From Calycina herbarum (taxonomy: Eukaryota; Ascomycota; Leotiomycetes; Helotiales; Pezizellaceae), in assembly GCA_001414485.1 (NCBI GenBank), contig LLEY01000038.1:62001-126000 (forward strand): a stretch of 64,000 nucleotides of DNA, read 5' to 3'. The translations under genes were made by a program, and so were the position numbers. The notes below the pieces were generated by a model that was not told where the DNA came from, did not search any database, and worked only from the letters and a program-made list of their open reading frames with translations. Below are positions 44,601 through 55,642 of the stretch, one piece after another; positions within the stretch are counted from its first letter, which is position 1; each line of letters starts with the position of its first letter.

Positions 44601-46576
44601 CATTTGGTTCATTAGTTAAGCTTTTTCCTAGTTATGGTGATTTTGGACCTACCCTGTTGTCCATCTTCACCGTTGATGCCGTCGTCGCCCTGTTACAAGA
44701 GTTTAGTCTGTCTGGTGAGAAGGTGGGAGAGAATTCGAAGGCAGTGAAAACGTTGTGAGGTAAAGTACTTCACAGCGCCCTTGGTTCAGCCACACGTAAA
44801 TGGTCAACTTACAGGTGGTCCCTAGTAGCCAGTGTTAGTCTCAGGAACTAGTCAATTGCAAAGCAGGTTTTGGCTCTTGTTCTCCACACCATTCTTCATG
44901 CTACACAGCCGATCCCAGACAAATATTGCAATTACTCAAGTAGGCTTGGAAGAATTTAGTGTGGAAACCAATTCCCAATTCTTTCAAGGATTCTCGTAAA
45001 AGATTTTATGTTGTCCTTGATCGTTTGCCGCAGTGCTCACTAGGTTCTCACTTAAAAAGCGATGCCTTCCCAAATGGTGTTGTAGACCAACCAAAGCATC
45101 CAATAGAGCATACTGAGATGGAATGAGACACATACCTGGATTCCGGGTGCCCCATCGTTGCCCTGCATTGTCAGTATATCTTTCCGTTTCCAAAGGAGTT
45201 GGGTGTCTCAACGGGCGTTCCCTATACAGGTCAGCAAAAATATAATATAAATGGATTGAAACACTCGCTTGTATTCCAGGTGCTCCATCGTTGCCCTGAA
45301 TTTTCAGCTTCTCTTCAAATTTCCAAAGGAGTCGATTGTGTATACCGGTGGGCCCTGATGAGTAACGTTAGCGAAAATCCAAGAATTAAATTACTCCAAA
45401 CAGAAGACTCGTGACCACCCCGCAGAAAGATTTAGAAGAATCGAAGAAGTTAGTTTCTGATTCTTCCAAATACATTCGTATTCACTGGAGTGTAGACGGG
45501 TTTGCTTCTTTTTGGTAAAGCGTTGTATCGAGACAAAATTAAAGTCTCGCTTAAAACTCAATACCAACACCGCTTGAACAAACTGATCACATAGAGAGAA
45601 TGGATATCGTACTTGTATTCCTGGCGCGCCATCGTCTCCGTCCACGCCATCATCTCCGTCCGCGCCGTTCAAGCCATCGAAGCCGTCTTCTCCGTCCTCG
45701 CCATTCAGTCCATTTAAGCCGTCATTTCCCTTTCACAACATTAGAAAGAAAAACATTTGGGAATTGACGGGAATTGATAAAACCTTTTCGCCTTTCTGTC
45801 CAGGGACACCATCTGTAGAACAATTAGCCCCTTGTAGTTACTACCTTGTCATCCCAAGATGATAGAGCAACGACATCTCATTTTCCCCTTTCAAGATAGC
45901 CGAATGTGTCACCGTTCTCCCAGAGAGATAGAAGAATGGTACGCCATTCTCCCAGGAAGATATAACAATCAACGCCTGTTATCAAAAACTTGGAAAATGA
46001 TCTATGGTGCGTTCTCAAGAGTTCTTGCTTGCTTACCATATCCCTGAGGCCCTATTTGTGATTCGTCAGTCTTGACAGAAGCCAAAAGTCATTCCAGGAA
46101 AGCTACCTCTGGGTCCAGCGACTCCCCCCAGCTGATATATATTCAGCCTGCCAAGGCCACCGCATATCTGACTCGGGTTGCCATAGCAGGGCGAAGAGCA
46201 GTCCTGCGGATTGGAGATTGCGCTTCCTGCTCTGATCGTATTACCGCAGTAGCACTAGTGAGCAAACTTAGTAAAACTTTCATTACAAAAGGCATCTGGG
46301 ATGCGCTGAAGCACCGGCTCGAGATGGTCATACCTCTCTGCCATTCTTCACGCCCATGACTGTGAAGGTTCGGCAAAAATTCGCACATTTTTCCAAGGTA
46401 AGGTCGTCGTAGTAGGCCACTTTTCCTTGCAAGGCTCTTGCTTGGGCGACATCCGTGTAACATCCTTCAGTGACGAAAGCGTAAACCGTGGCCTGTGCTG
46501 GGGCTGGCATAGGAGAGGCTCGAACGAGAGACGAGAAGCCCAAGAGGGCGGCATAATAAAAGATCGTGGGCTGCAT
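41658..46576 (-). CDS. Secreted WSC-collagen protein: signal peptide, WSC domain, 83 Gly-X-Y triplets, C-terminal lectin-like domain
   Basis: Thirty-seven exons join to 1,683 nt, exactly 561 codons. Residues 1-20 are a signal peptide. Residues 36-122 form a WSC domain: G-C-Y-T-D, D-D-L-T-L-E-K-C-A-N-F-C, then C-Y-C-G-N-T, C-S-S-P-C-Y-G-N and I-C-G-G-L-G-R-L-N-I-Y; WSC binds cell-wall glycans. Residues 125-373 are uninterrupted Gly-X-Y, with many G-N-D, G-I-N, G-E-D and G-P-P triplets, predicting a trimeric collagen-like stalk. Residues 385-560 resemble a galactose-binding-like carbohydrate module: M-G-F-E-L near the start, C-A-D-T-D-Y-E-F-A-V-W-A-K, D-G-S-W-I-L-K-V. No membrane or GPI segment is seen. 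I infer a wall-attached or extracellular adhesive fibre. One acceptor (exon 31) lacks AG; two introns have GC donors. The end-domain assignments rest on motif recall, while the frame consistency is direct. Confidence 0.88.
42289..45812 (-). other. Micro-exon block encoding the collagen-like stalk (exons 4-35)
   Basis: Exon coordinates in transcript order from exon 1: 46334-46576, 46107-46254, 46037-46051, 45784-45812, 45613-45729, 45346-45354, 45269-45295, 45213-45221, 45136-45162, 44813-44821, 44653-44689, 44580-44596, 44468-44531, 44395-44411, 44282-44344, 44221-44229, 44145-44171, 44089-44097, 44012-44038, 43948-43956, 43861-43896, 43546-43553, 43446-43456, 43385-43393, 43311-43318, 43239-43248, 43177-43185, 43115-43122, 43048-43057, 42981-42997, 42914-42923, 42834-42850, 42527-42534, 42402-42421, 42289-42347, 41985-42236, 41658-41936. 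Eight exons are exactly 9 nt and sixteen are 11 nt or shorter. Boundaries fall before a Gly codon or after its first base, except 22/23 and 33/34. Most introns are 47-66 bp; five (3/4, 5/6, 9/10, 21/22, 32/33) are 224-314 bp. Confidence 0.85.
44282..44689 (-). repeat. 185-bp tandem duplication of collagen exon-intron units
   Basis: Exons 14/13 and 12/11 repeat with a period of exactly 185 bp: 44,395 to 44,580 and 44,468 to 44,653. The introns are nearly identical too, for example the shared TCCAAAATCACCAT and CTCATTGA blocks. Exon 15 (44,282-44,344) is a third, longer relative. This shows recent growth of the stalk by duplicating whole exon-intron modules. Confidence 0.85.
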
Positions 46577-47435
46577 AACTGCAGAATTTTAAGAAGAAAC
46601 AAATTTAAAAAAGAGAGTGGTGAGAGAAAAGGGAGGGAGTGGTCGCTCCAGCTTCGTTGAATAAGTATTCGAGGTGAAATGCAAGAGCGCAATGGCCACA
46701 ATCCACAGAGGCAAACATTTGCGCGTGAGGAATGCTCAAGTAATACGGATTCTGCCACGAAGACGCGTCTGGCGGCTGAAAGAACTTATTGGGGCGGAGA
46801 TGCCAAGTTGAGACATTTTGCAAATTTAGGAAATATAAGACCATCAACATTCTTGCACCAAACCACTGGAAAAGTCGCCAAGAATAAAAAGATAAGCTTG
46901 CGCGTATCACTCGTGGAGGCTGTATGGACCCAAGACAATCCTAGGAACTTGTAGCCAAATATCCAGTGCTTGTATATCAAGATTTGCCATAACGGAGTCA
47001 TTGTTGGCAGAATTCGAACAGCAGGAATGAATTTTTGAAACACTGAAGGCTGGGTTGCCGATCAAAATCCAATCAAGGGATTCATCCAGAGGGTTGGGAC
47101 GAGACATCAGACCAAAAAGTTCTAGAATGGTAATGTCACCGTGCTCGACTCCGCAATAGTTTCTTGAACTTCGAGGGTTGAGCTCGGTTAATAGACAGGT
47201 CTCAGCTTGAACCATTCATTGGCTTTAACCTCGGGGGAACGACATACCACACCACCAGAGGAACAATTTTTCGCAGATCCATCAAAGTGAGACAATTTTC
47301 GATTTAGATGAATTCCAGCAACCAAAAGCAATGGAATATTTTCAAACTCATGCTATGGTGGGGTTCATTTTGTCAACCGAGACCCCGTGCTTTACCCGAG
47401 AAAACGACAGTTAGGACAGTAGATGTTTTCAGTAT

Positions 47436-47471
47436 AACTCAAGTGATTAGTCTACTTCGATCACTTGAGTT
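47436..47471. repeat. Perfect 12-bp inverted repeat (hairpin)
   Basis: AACTCAAGTGAT at 47,436-47,447 and its exact complement at 47,460-47,471 enclose a 12-nt loop. It lies about 0.9 kb upstream of the collagen gene start and has no T tract. It could be a palindromic factor-binding site or a chance structure. Confidence 0.7.
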
Positions 47472-47976
47472 GTCCCTACGAAGGGGGAAAGTAAAAGTTT
47501 CTTTCATTACGAGGAGACTAGCAATGACGGATCCTTCAGATTCATATTTTGTGACCGGCGAGATGTGAGATAGATGATTGTTGAAGAGCATAGAAACCTT
47601 ATTCCTTCAAGAAATTGACATACAAACTCCCCCCCTCGCGGTGGACATCAAAAGCGGCAGTAAAAACCATCGATACTTCTCGTGGTTCTAACTTTCTAGG
47701 GCAATTAAAGTTGATTGCTCCAACTATCTAGGAGAATTTCAAATTGTTCTAAATGTTTAGGACAATTTAGATGAATTGTGTTAGAAGGTTTGAACAACGA
47801 AGGCTAGGGAGGCAGGTACGAATCGAAGTATTTACTTCCACTTTTAATGTCCATCGCGAGCCCCCCGCCCATGCCAACCACAACCCGAAAGCCAAAAGAA
47901 AAATCAACCTAATAATACTGGTAGCCTATCATGAAAATCTCCTCGAAATGTGAAACTAACCCCTCGTTACCAGCAT

Positions 47977-48385
47977 CACTTACCCCACAATTTGAAATCC
48001 CACAATCTCATGAACCGAAGAGTAAAAGCCTATCAAAAAGAAAACCCAACCAAGAGGAGCGATAACAACCAAGACTTGGTGTTCTTTTCCTTATTTGAGA
48101 AACCCAGTATCAATGCAAGAGAAACAAGTAGAAGTGATGGAACTTGGAAGTACTGTAACAAAGTCGTGTTGGTTCATGGATGTGGTCAATGATCACCCCA
48201 CAATCCCATAATCCCATAACCGAAAACCGAAAACCGAAAACCAAAAGCCTATCAACAAGAAAATCAAACGTCCAAACCAACAGGATTCGTGCCAAAAACT
48301 TGAAAAATACAACATCAATGCAACAGAAGCAACAGAAGCAACAAGAAAAAAGATGACGGAACCACCGGGAGCTTGGAAGTGACAT
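47977..48385 (+). repeat. Diverged direct repeat of about 180 bp
   Basis: Copies 47,977-48,155 and 48,194-48,385 share, in order, CCCACAAT, AAAAGCCTATCAA, a CCAAACCAA-like segment, ATCAATGCAA and AACTTGGAAGT-like blocks. The second copy also contains three tandem CCGAAAA units at about 48,221-48,241. Function unknown. Confidence 0.55.
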
Positions 48386-49088
48386 CGTCAGTTCTCAAAA
48401 GGTGGCGGAGTACTCAACCCAACCCAACTATCAGGATCGAGAACCAACCGAAGGATTACCCCACCACTTTTGGTCATGATCTTCTTGCGTGGACTGCACT
48501 GGACTGCGTTGGACTGGCGGGGTATGGGAGGTGGCATGTAAAAGGTTAGGGTGGGATGAGGCTCAGTTCCCTTGCATGGTTGGGGGTACGTATATGGGAT
48601 ATGTGAGACGGGGTTGTGGGAGGCTACAACGTGACATGGAAGGATTTCTTGTTCGTTGGTTGGGTTGGAGTTTCGTACTAGAACAGTCAATGAGGTTGTG
48701 TGGTTTGTGGTGTATAGTAAGCTGGGGATTTTGTTGGTTGGACGAGTGATGGGGGGACAGTATTGAATGACTCGAGGTGATGACAGGATGATTATTTTTG
48801 GGGATGTTGGAATTGTTGTGTGACATAATGTGGACTTTTACCTCACTTGAGGGGTGCAATTGAGGGCGTTGCATGATGTTTGTATCGTACAGAGGGATGT
48901 GGAATTCAGGTACAGCATCTTCTCTTACTCGATCGAGGCAATGACGATGCTATCGGCATCCACGGAAGGGTTCGCAGGTATTCGGCCAAACCATGGTAGA
49001 CACTGGTTGGATAGTGGGCCATCGCATGGTGTTTGACAAGAAACCACGTAGCTACAAGGTATATGTACGTACATTCTTGACAATCACC

Positions 49089-49328
49089 ATGACATCTTGT
49101 CCGACCTTAACCTCGACCTCCTCCCCGCAAAAGAGGAAGAAGCCGAAGAAGGAAAAGGAAGATGTGGAATCAGAACCATCATATCGCACCTCCTCAGTCA
49201 AAAATGTAACAGCAAAGAAACGAGCAAACAAACGTACCGGAGATCAGGTTTCAATTCAAACAGCAGAGAAATATGAAGCATCTTTGAAGGAAAAAGCAGG
49301 AGTCCACGTTTTTTCAAGGATGGAGTGA
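49089..49328 (+). CDS. Possible small basic protein, unrecognised
   Basis: An 80-codon frame (79 residues) from ATG at 49,089 (context CACCATGA). It starts M-T-S-C-P-T-L-T-S-T-S-S, then Q-K-R-K-K-P-K-K-E-K-E-D, which would serve as a nuclear localisation signal, followed by a Lys/Arg-rich tail. The frame is open upstream to 48,993. No domain is recognised. It may be a chance ORF; codon use looks protein-like but the evidence is thin. Confidence 0.28.
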   Translation: MTSCPTLTSTSSPQKRKKPKKEKEDVESEPSYRTSSVKNVTAKKRANKRTGDQVSIQTAEKYEASLKEKAGVHVFSRME

Positions 49329-52300
49329 TTGATCTCCTACAAGGGACAGGTTCCTGCATCCATCAGCACGGTAATAGGCAACTCTGAAGGCTGATTCGCG
49401 AATGCCCTCGTGCGAAAGTACAAGGGGGGATTTTGAAACTGGTCCTTATCTGCTACTAGAGTACCAACGCTGGTTGTTACTCCAGAAGGATGAGGAGAAG
49501 CGAGAGAAGAGAAAAAGAGAAGAAAATCAAAGAACACAGGAAATAATTAACCTTTGAGTGTGAGGAGAGGGGAGCCAGAGATTGCACAAAAAGAGACGCA
49601 TGGGGCTGAACAAGCGCTTATGTTAACATAAGGGGCATGGTCGGATCTCACCACATCCATTCCTATCTTTAATTTCCCCTCGTCTAGTGTGTTGTGCGAT
49701 TGGAGGCGGAATTGGTGGGAGTTGAATGGTATTTTAGGGGTTTTCTTTCTCATCCGTTGAGAGCTGAACGATTTATTTATGAAGTGGGATGAGGCTTTTG
49801 ATGCGGGTGGGTTTGTTGTCCCATATCTTGGTTTTTCTCGTACCTGCTCACGATGAGATGGGAAGTATTTCGTACATGATCGGTGAACGACGATGGATGT
49901 CTTGGATTTCGCAAGATGGAGATGATCTTAGTTTCAACGGCGTAGTTTTTAAAATGACCGAGCGGATGATAAGGTATTTTCCATGGATTATCAATTCTAG
50001 GCTTCCATTTTCACGGCTATTTGTTTGATGAGGCATGGTTGTGAAGCGACGATCCTTCACTTGGGGGTCTCGATGGAGGTTTTCGGTGTTGACCAGATCC
50101 CCGAGCGGCTGGAGGTGTACGGAATGGAAGAAAGCGATTCGGGGAATAGAATGTTCGTCGGCGAGGACAAACAAGTGAATGGAATCAGGAAGTCCAGATG
50201 AGGGTGGGTGGTTTGAAGTGGTTTATCAAACAGTCGCACTACCTTGACCGTATTGAACGCAGCGCCTATTGTAGTACATGACCTGAAGCGACCTCCCCGA
50301 CCCCTTTGCGACCTTCCACTCCGAGTTACTGGACCACTGGAATTGAGGTTAAATTTAAAGTAGGGGAACACCACGTTCCACTCCCTCCAGCATGCGGTGC
50401 TCTCCTCGTATCTTGAGACTTTGAGTCAATTGTTTGCCCTTCTTGTTTGTCTCTCTCGTGGAGTCCGGGTTGGTGGTGTTTGATATTCACGACTTGACAC
50501 TTCTCAGGCTCGGTCGGGTAGGGCTGGACGAGGGTATTCCGAGTAGTCTCGAGTTGCCCTCGAAGTTTGATACATTTCGCGAGTAAAATGCAGGTAATTC
50601 CGCTTGAAATTACGGCTAAAGCGGTAAGATCTTACGATAGGAGGTATCTTGGTGGATATGAAGCTATTCATGCCACGGAAATAGTGCGACGACACTGCAT
50701 AGTGTGCAAATCTGCAATGAAATATTTCTGGTGTTTCTTGGAATAGGATACGAATTGAGGGTACGAAATAAGAATCGACAGAATGGGAGCTTCACAGCCT
50801 CGACCACAACGTCGAGGCGGTGGAGTTGACGCTGTGGATGGAAGCCCAAAAGATCCGGGGAAGTGGACCTATTTCAATGGATGGTGCGCTGTAGCGAGGC
50901 CTCTCAAGACTGGGCCAACCCTGAGACAGAGCGCTAAAAGGTTGGTAAAAAGGCCGTGTAGAGGCAACTGACGTGCTATTGCGCACTTTTACAAGCATCT
51001 GCTCTAGGCTTGTTCTAGGTTAAGTTGGATTTACGAGTTACTGTGCTCGCTAAAAGCAGCTTGGGTGATTTTCTATTTTCAACCCCGTCGACCTCCCCTC
51101 CCCTCTCCTCTCCTCTCCTCTCCTCACAACACCCACGGCAACTCGACCAGCTACACCCTCCCCCGAGCCACCCAACCAACCAACACCTTCTCCTCGTACA
51201 ATCATCTGCCTCGTCGCAATGCCGCCAATGACCTGCCTCTTGCCTTTAGAAGCAGTTTGCTCACTCACGTTCACGGTCTTTTCTTCCGCGATCCGCGCGT
51301 GTTGTTGTCAGACTACCGCCGCGTCAACCAGATGCCGTGCTCACTCTTTGTCCACCGCCTCTTCCAACACCAACCAACCAACAATAGACAAACCGCGTCC
51401 AAAGCGAAGCGCATCGCCTGCTTTTGAAGCATCGTGAGCCTCTTTGCTCTCCTCGTACAAAGTGGTGTTGTCGTGCCAATGGTGTACAACTTGGTGTGAG
51501 TTGAGGTGGTGTGGTGTAGTTTGCCCTTATCCGCAGGCGGCTGCTGCTGCTGCTGCTGCTACACGTCTGACAGTGGATGAGATTGCACTTCCCCAAATCG
51601 GACAAAGTTCCTCAAGGCTCAATCCTTCTCGCTCTCCTCTGAGAATCCTTCGACCAGGAACTGAAACCGCCCCTCCTGCACCAGTTTCGTTCCTGACATG
51701 AAGTTACAGGAACCGTTCAACTGAGAGATGGGGGCGGCATGCGTGCGGCACGATGAACCTCCCCCCTCTGCAATTGGGCCTCTTGCTCAGTCAGCGGCTC
51801 TCCTCGACCTCGAGAGCGAGCGTGGAGATGAGGGCTCCCCTGATTGCCCTGATCAAGGACATCGGACGAAATGAGGGCCAGGGTCGATGTACTATGACTT
51901 CTTCAATACGCCTCGTGGCCGTGCGTGGAGAGGTATCTGGTACATCGGGTCTGGAATGAAGGATGAGGTTATTCTCTACCCCCCTGCAGTCATCCTCCGA
52001 GGCTGCGCCCAGACAAACCTCTCACGAGAGAACACCAGCAAAAAAAGTACCAACCAACGTTGGCCACAGCATGGGAACTTTTACCTCCTCCCCTCCCATG
52101 ATCATGTATGGCCATGTTCATGGCCATGTCCATCAAACCGTGCGTGCCCAGGCTGCCAGCCGTCTAGCCACTCCACTGGGAAATTGTCAAGTCCTCGAAC
52201 TGGCCATATCTTTGCGAGTCCATCCTTCCACATTATCCTTGCCCTCCCACGTCCTCGAAGGATTCTTCCTCCCATAGTCTTTTCCTCTCTCTCTCCCTCT

Positions 52301-52556
52301 CTCCCCTACTCTTACTCTTTCTCTCTAATTCTGTCCTCCTTCATCCTCGAAAATAGAACACACTCGTTATTCTTCCTTATTCTTTCTTTTGAAGCGACGT
52401 TCCGCAATCAGGGTTATCCACCTTGCATCTTGATACATCTTGACAAAACAGCATTCATTAGTTCATGTTGGTAACGATTCAATCGAAAAGGTGTTGGTCT
52501 ACTGCTACGAGGTCATAGCATTGTCGCCGTGCTATTAGAAAGGATCTCTATTCACA
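49329..52556. other. Long upstream region of the kelch gene
   Basis: No convincing coding sequence; the many short ORFs lack domains. It includes pyrimidine-rich tracts at about 51,087-51,125 (repeated CCTCT units) and 52,270-52,345 (CTCTCT runs). Such CT tracts are common in fungal promoters and 5' leaders of well-expressed genes. Confidence 0.45.
52270..52345 (+). promoter_or_regulatory. Pyrimidine-rich tract upstream of the kelch gene
   Basis: A run of CT repeats (CTCTCTCTCCCTCTCTCCCC and similar) about 220-290 bp before the ATG at 52,557. CT boxes often mark fungal core promoters; assignment is by position and composition only. Confidence 0.4.
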
Positions 52557-54636
52557 ATGGTGTCAACTATTCTGGGGTTAATGATGGTGTTGGCGGAGGT
52601 GTCAATGGCACAGAAGAATCCAAAGACGGATTTCTGTCGACGATTTGGACAACAAACGACGGTCATCGATCAGAAGTTGTATTTGGACGGAGGACAGGTC
52701 AATTACAACTCGCTACAGGCAAACCCTACCAATGTTACGAGTAAGTTCATTCCTCAAAAGAACAATAACTGATAGATTGGATTATGGGGCCCTGGGACGA
52801 ATACTGATGGCGCTTTCAGATACCTTTCTCTCATACCATGACTTGACAACAAGTCCAAAGCGAATCGAGATGCCTGAATTGTTTGCAAACTTATCAAAAA
52901 ACGCTTCGATTCCTAGTGTCAGTGGTGGAAGTCTCTGGGGCGATGCGATCAACAAGTATTTTTATCTGTACGGCGGAGACAACTACGCTTCTCTTCCCAC
53001 CTCACCGCAAGATGTCTACCGATACGATGTTTTACACGATCAATGGAACACGATGGGGCCACCAACTGGGGATATCAGAAGTGTATCTTGGGGAGCTGGA
53101 GTGGGCGTCTCATCAATCGGACAAGGCTTTGTTTATGGAGGATGGTTGAGCAACCTATCAGTCGCAGGATGGACAGGAGCACCAATGGCCACCAACACCC
53201 TCGTCAAATACGATATGGACAAGAATCGATGGTCGAATATTAGCGGTCCAGCAGACGGAATGGGAAGGGCTGAAGGGGTCATGGTTTACGTCCCAGCAAG
53301 CGATGATGGGTTACTTGTTCATTTTGGTGGTCTCGATATTGGGCCAAATGGTACCCAGACCGCAAACCCGATGAACACCATTCGTATTCACGATATTCGA
53401 AGCTCGAAATGGTACACCCAAACAGCAACTGGTGATATTCCACCTAATAGACGACGATTCTGCGCTGATTCAGCTTGGTCTGCTGATCGCACTTCTTATA
53501 ACATGTGCGTATTTTCTTCTCCGTAGTCGCGCATTTCTTACTGACATTTTATAGCTACCTTTATGGCGGTCTAGGATTTGACAACAATACTGCCGGATTT
53601 GATGACATGTGGATTTTATCTCTCCCTTCATTCAAATGGGTCAATTATTACAAGTCACCGTCTGGTGGCGGCTCACCACATCATTCGTTATCATGCAACA
53701 TTGTTAACGGAGGGCAAATGTTGGTGATTGGTGGTACATTTCCAATCAATGATACCTGTGATAGCCCAGAACTTTGGGGTGTTCACAATGCGGATATCGG
53801 AAAAGTCAGCGGCAAAGCTTGGAATACCTATGATCCCAACATCACTTCTTACAAAGTACCACCTGAGATTATGGGCGTTATTGGAGGCTCGTAAGTACTC
53901 GTTTATTGTGTATCCTGCGTTCTGTGCTAATTTCAATAGTCCACTTGGAGGAGCTTCCCTGACTAAACCCCCTAACGGATATAACAATGCGGAACTGGAG
54001 GTTTACTTCCAACAAAACGCTAGCTCCAATGTCCGAACTCCATCGCGTGTCATTCCAAGCGATAAAGGAGGTCCTTCAGGAATCAAATTAGCACCTGGCG
54101 CAATTGCAGGAATAGCGATCGGTGGCGCAATCCTCATAGCTTCCATCGTGGTTGGAGTTTGCTTCTGCCTGCGTCGCAAAAACCAGAACCAGATCCCACT
54201 CGGCTCATCACCTCGTCCTCAACCAATCACTAAAGCATTACCTGAAGTTCCAAAAGAACATTTCACTCCTCAAAGCCATTACTCACATCCTTACCGCCAA
54301 AAGCCTCAAAGTTCGCACCACTCTCATTACCAACTCCCAACAACACCCGAACCTGTCGAACTTTACGGTTCTCATTATCGGATGACGGCTGAATATCCCA
54401 AAGGCGAGGGATTAGGAATGCAAAAGATGGAAGAAGCACAAGCCGATGCTCCATATCATCACACCCGCTCACCACCACCTGAGCCACATTCAGCAACCTC
54501 ACCCAACCCATCGACATTCAGTCGGTCGGGTACCTTTTCCAAGCCAGAACATTATGGCTCTCCTACCTCGATAGCACCGACTTTTACCACTATTGGGAGG
54601 AGTTCTAGACCGCCGGAGCAATATTACAGTCCTTAA
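52557..54636 (+). CDS. Single-pass membrane protein with extracellular kelch repeats
   Basis: Exons 52,557-52,740, 52,820-53,504, 53,555-53,890 and 53,940-54,636 join without a frame break to 633 residues. Residues 1-18 are a signal peptide. About 50-390 hold kelch-type blades: Y-F-Y-L-Y-G-G, Y-R-Y-D-V-L-H-D-Q-W, F-V-Y-G-G, L-V-K-Y-D-M-D-K-N-R-W, L-V-H-F-G-G-L, I-Y-L-Y-G-G-L-G-F-D, D-M-W-I-L-S-L-P-S-F-K-W and M-L-V-I-G-G. Residues 455-478 (G-A-I-A-G-I-A-I-G-G, then I-A-S-I-V-V-G-V) are a transmembrane helix followed by R-R-K. The cytoplasmic tail is rich in Pro, His and Tyr. This matches the fungal family of surface kelch proteins with disordered tails; ligand and role are unknown. Introns are GT-AG and short (79, 50 and 49 bp). 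Confidence 0.88.
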
Positions 54637-55642
54637 TTGATAATCTGAAGCTTTCTGCTCTCGAGCAGACGAGCCGCGCTTTGCTTTTCTCGCGTTTTGC
54701 TTTTTTTCTTCTTCTATCGTCTACCGCTTTTCATTTGTGGTCGTTATTTGTACAAAGACACTTTAGGGTGGGTGGGGTTTGGATTAATTGGCGCTGAACA
54801 AGTTCTTTTTTCTTTTTCTTTTCGGGTAGATGAGGTGATGGGTTCTGAGGAAGGGGGAGGGAGAGGATACCACTGGGGATGTTGGGGGTGGCAAGTCTCG
54901 AAGAAGGAAGGAAATTCTTTCATCTTTTTTGAGCGTATTTCAAGCAAGCACAGTTTAGCGGATTTGATTGAGAAAAACGAATTAGTTCTAGGTATTGGGA
55001 TTTGAAGATTTGATGGGTAGGAAAGGGCAGGGGATGAGGATGGATGACAAGGAAGACTTATTCTTCTGTATTAAAATATTATGATGTATGTCTTTTCATG
55101 ATATTGATTGTGTTGGATTCTATACATTCGTTTTTTACTGCCTGTGTTTATCTTTTCGCTCTTGATTTTAACCTTATCTCTCTCTCCAATTTCTTCACTT
55201 GCCTACTTCCTTGCCGTTCTCATCTCTCTCATCCTTTCAAATCATCTGACTTGACGTGGGCTGCTCAACTTGTGCATTCTATCGATTTGGAATATCGGGC
55301 AATCGGAGTTGATTACAGCGATGATTACGGGTATACGATTACGCGATTGCGAATGCGATGCCGATGATTCTTACCTAAGTACTCTCTTGCTACGCATCAT
55401 TTTTACGCGTATTTGGAAATCCTGTTTGCCACTCTTCCTGAGCCGAGAATCCGAGTCGGGTTCCTGGAGGATTTGTGATAGGCGAGGTTGAATTAGTAAC
55501 CGGCTGGAAGACGCCGGGATATTTCATGATGGGTGGGTGGAGTGTATGAAGTGGTAATCATGATGGAGTGGTGAAGGTGTGCATGAGGGGTGAAGGTGTG
55601 CGTGGGGGGTGATGAGTGTGGTGAGTGGATTTCGAGCGGTTG
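54637..55642. other. Intergenic; 3' flank of kelch gene
   Basis: T-rich tracts follow the kelch stop codon. A GGTGAAGGTGTGCRTG-like direct repeat occurs at about 55,570-55,605. No gene recognised. Confidence 0.45.

Larger units (their letters stand above)
46577..49088. other. Intergenic with diverged direct repeats and a hairpin
   Basis: No supported gene. A 102-codon minus-strand ORF (46,907-47,215) has no recognisable domain. The stretch holds a perfect 12-bp inverted repeat (47,436-47,471) and a diverged direct repeat (47,977-48,155 and 48,194-48,385). Confidence 0.5.

Noticed and set aside
46907..47215. 102-codon minus-strand ORF beyond the collagen gene
   Set aside because: Has an ATG and protein-like codons but no domain, no splice context and no neighbour support.
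51887..52474. 195-codon plus-strand ORF before the kelch gene
   Set aside because: Runs through CT-rich promoter DNA and is dominated by low-complexity Ser/Pro/Leu; looks like read-through of a pyrimidine tract.
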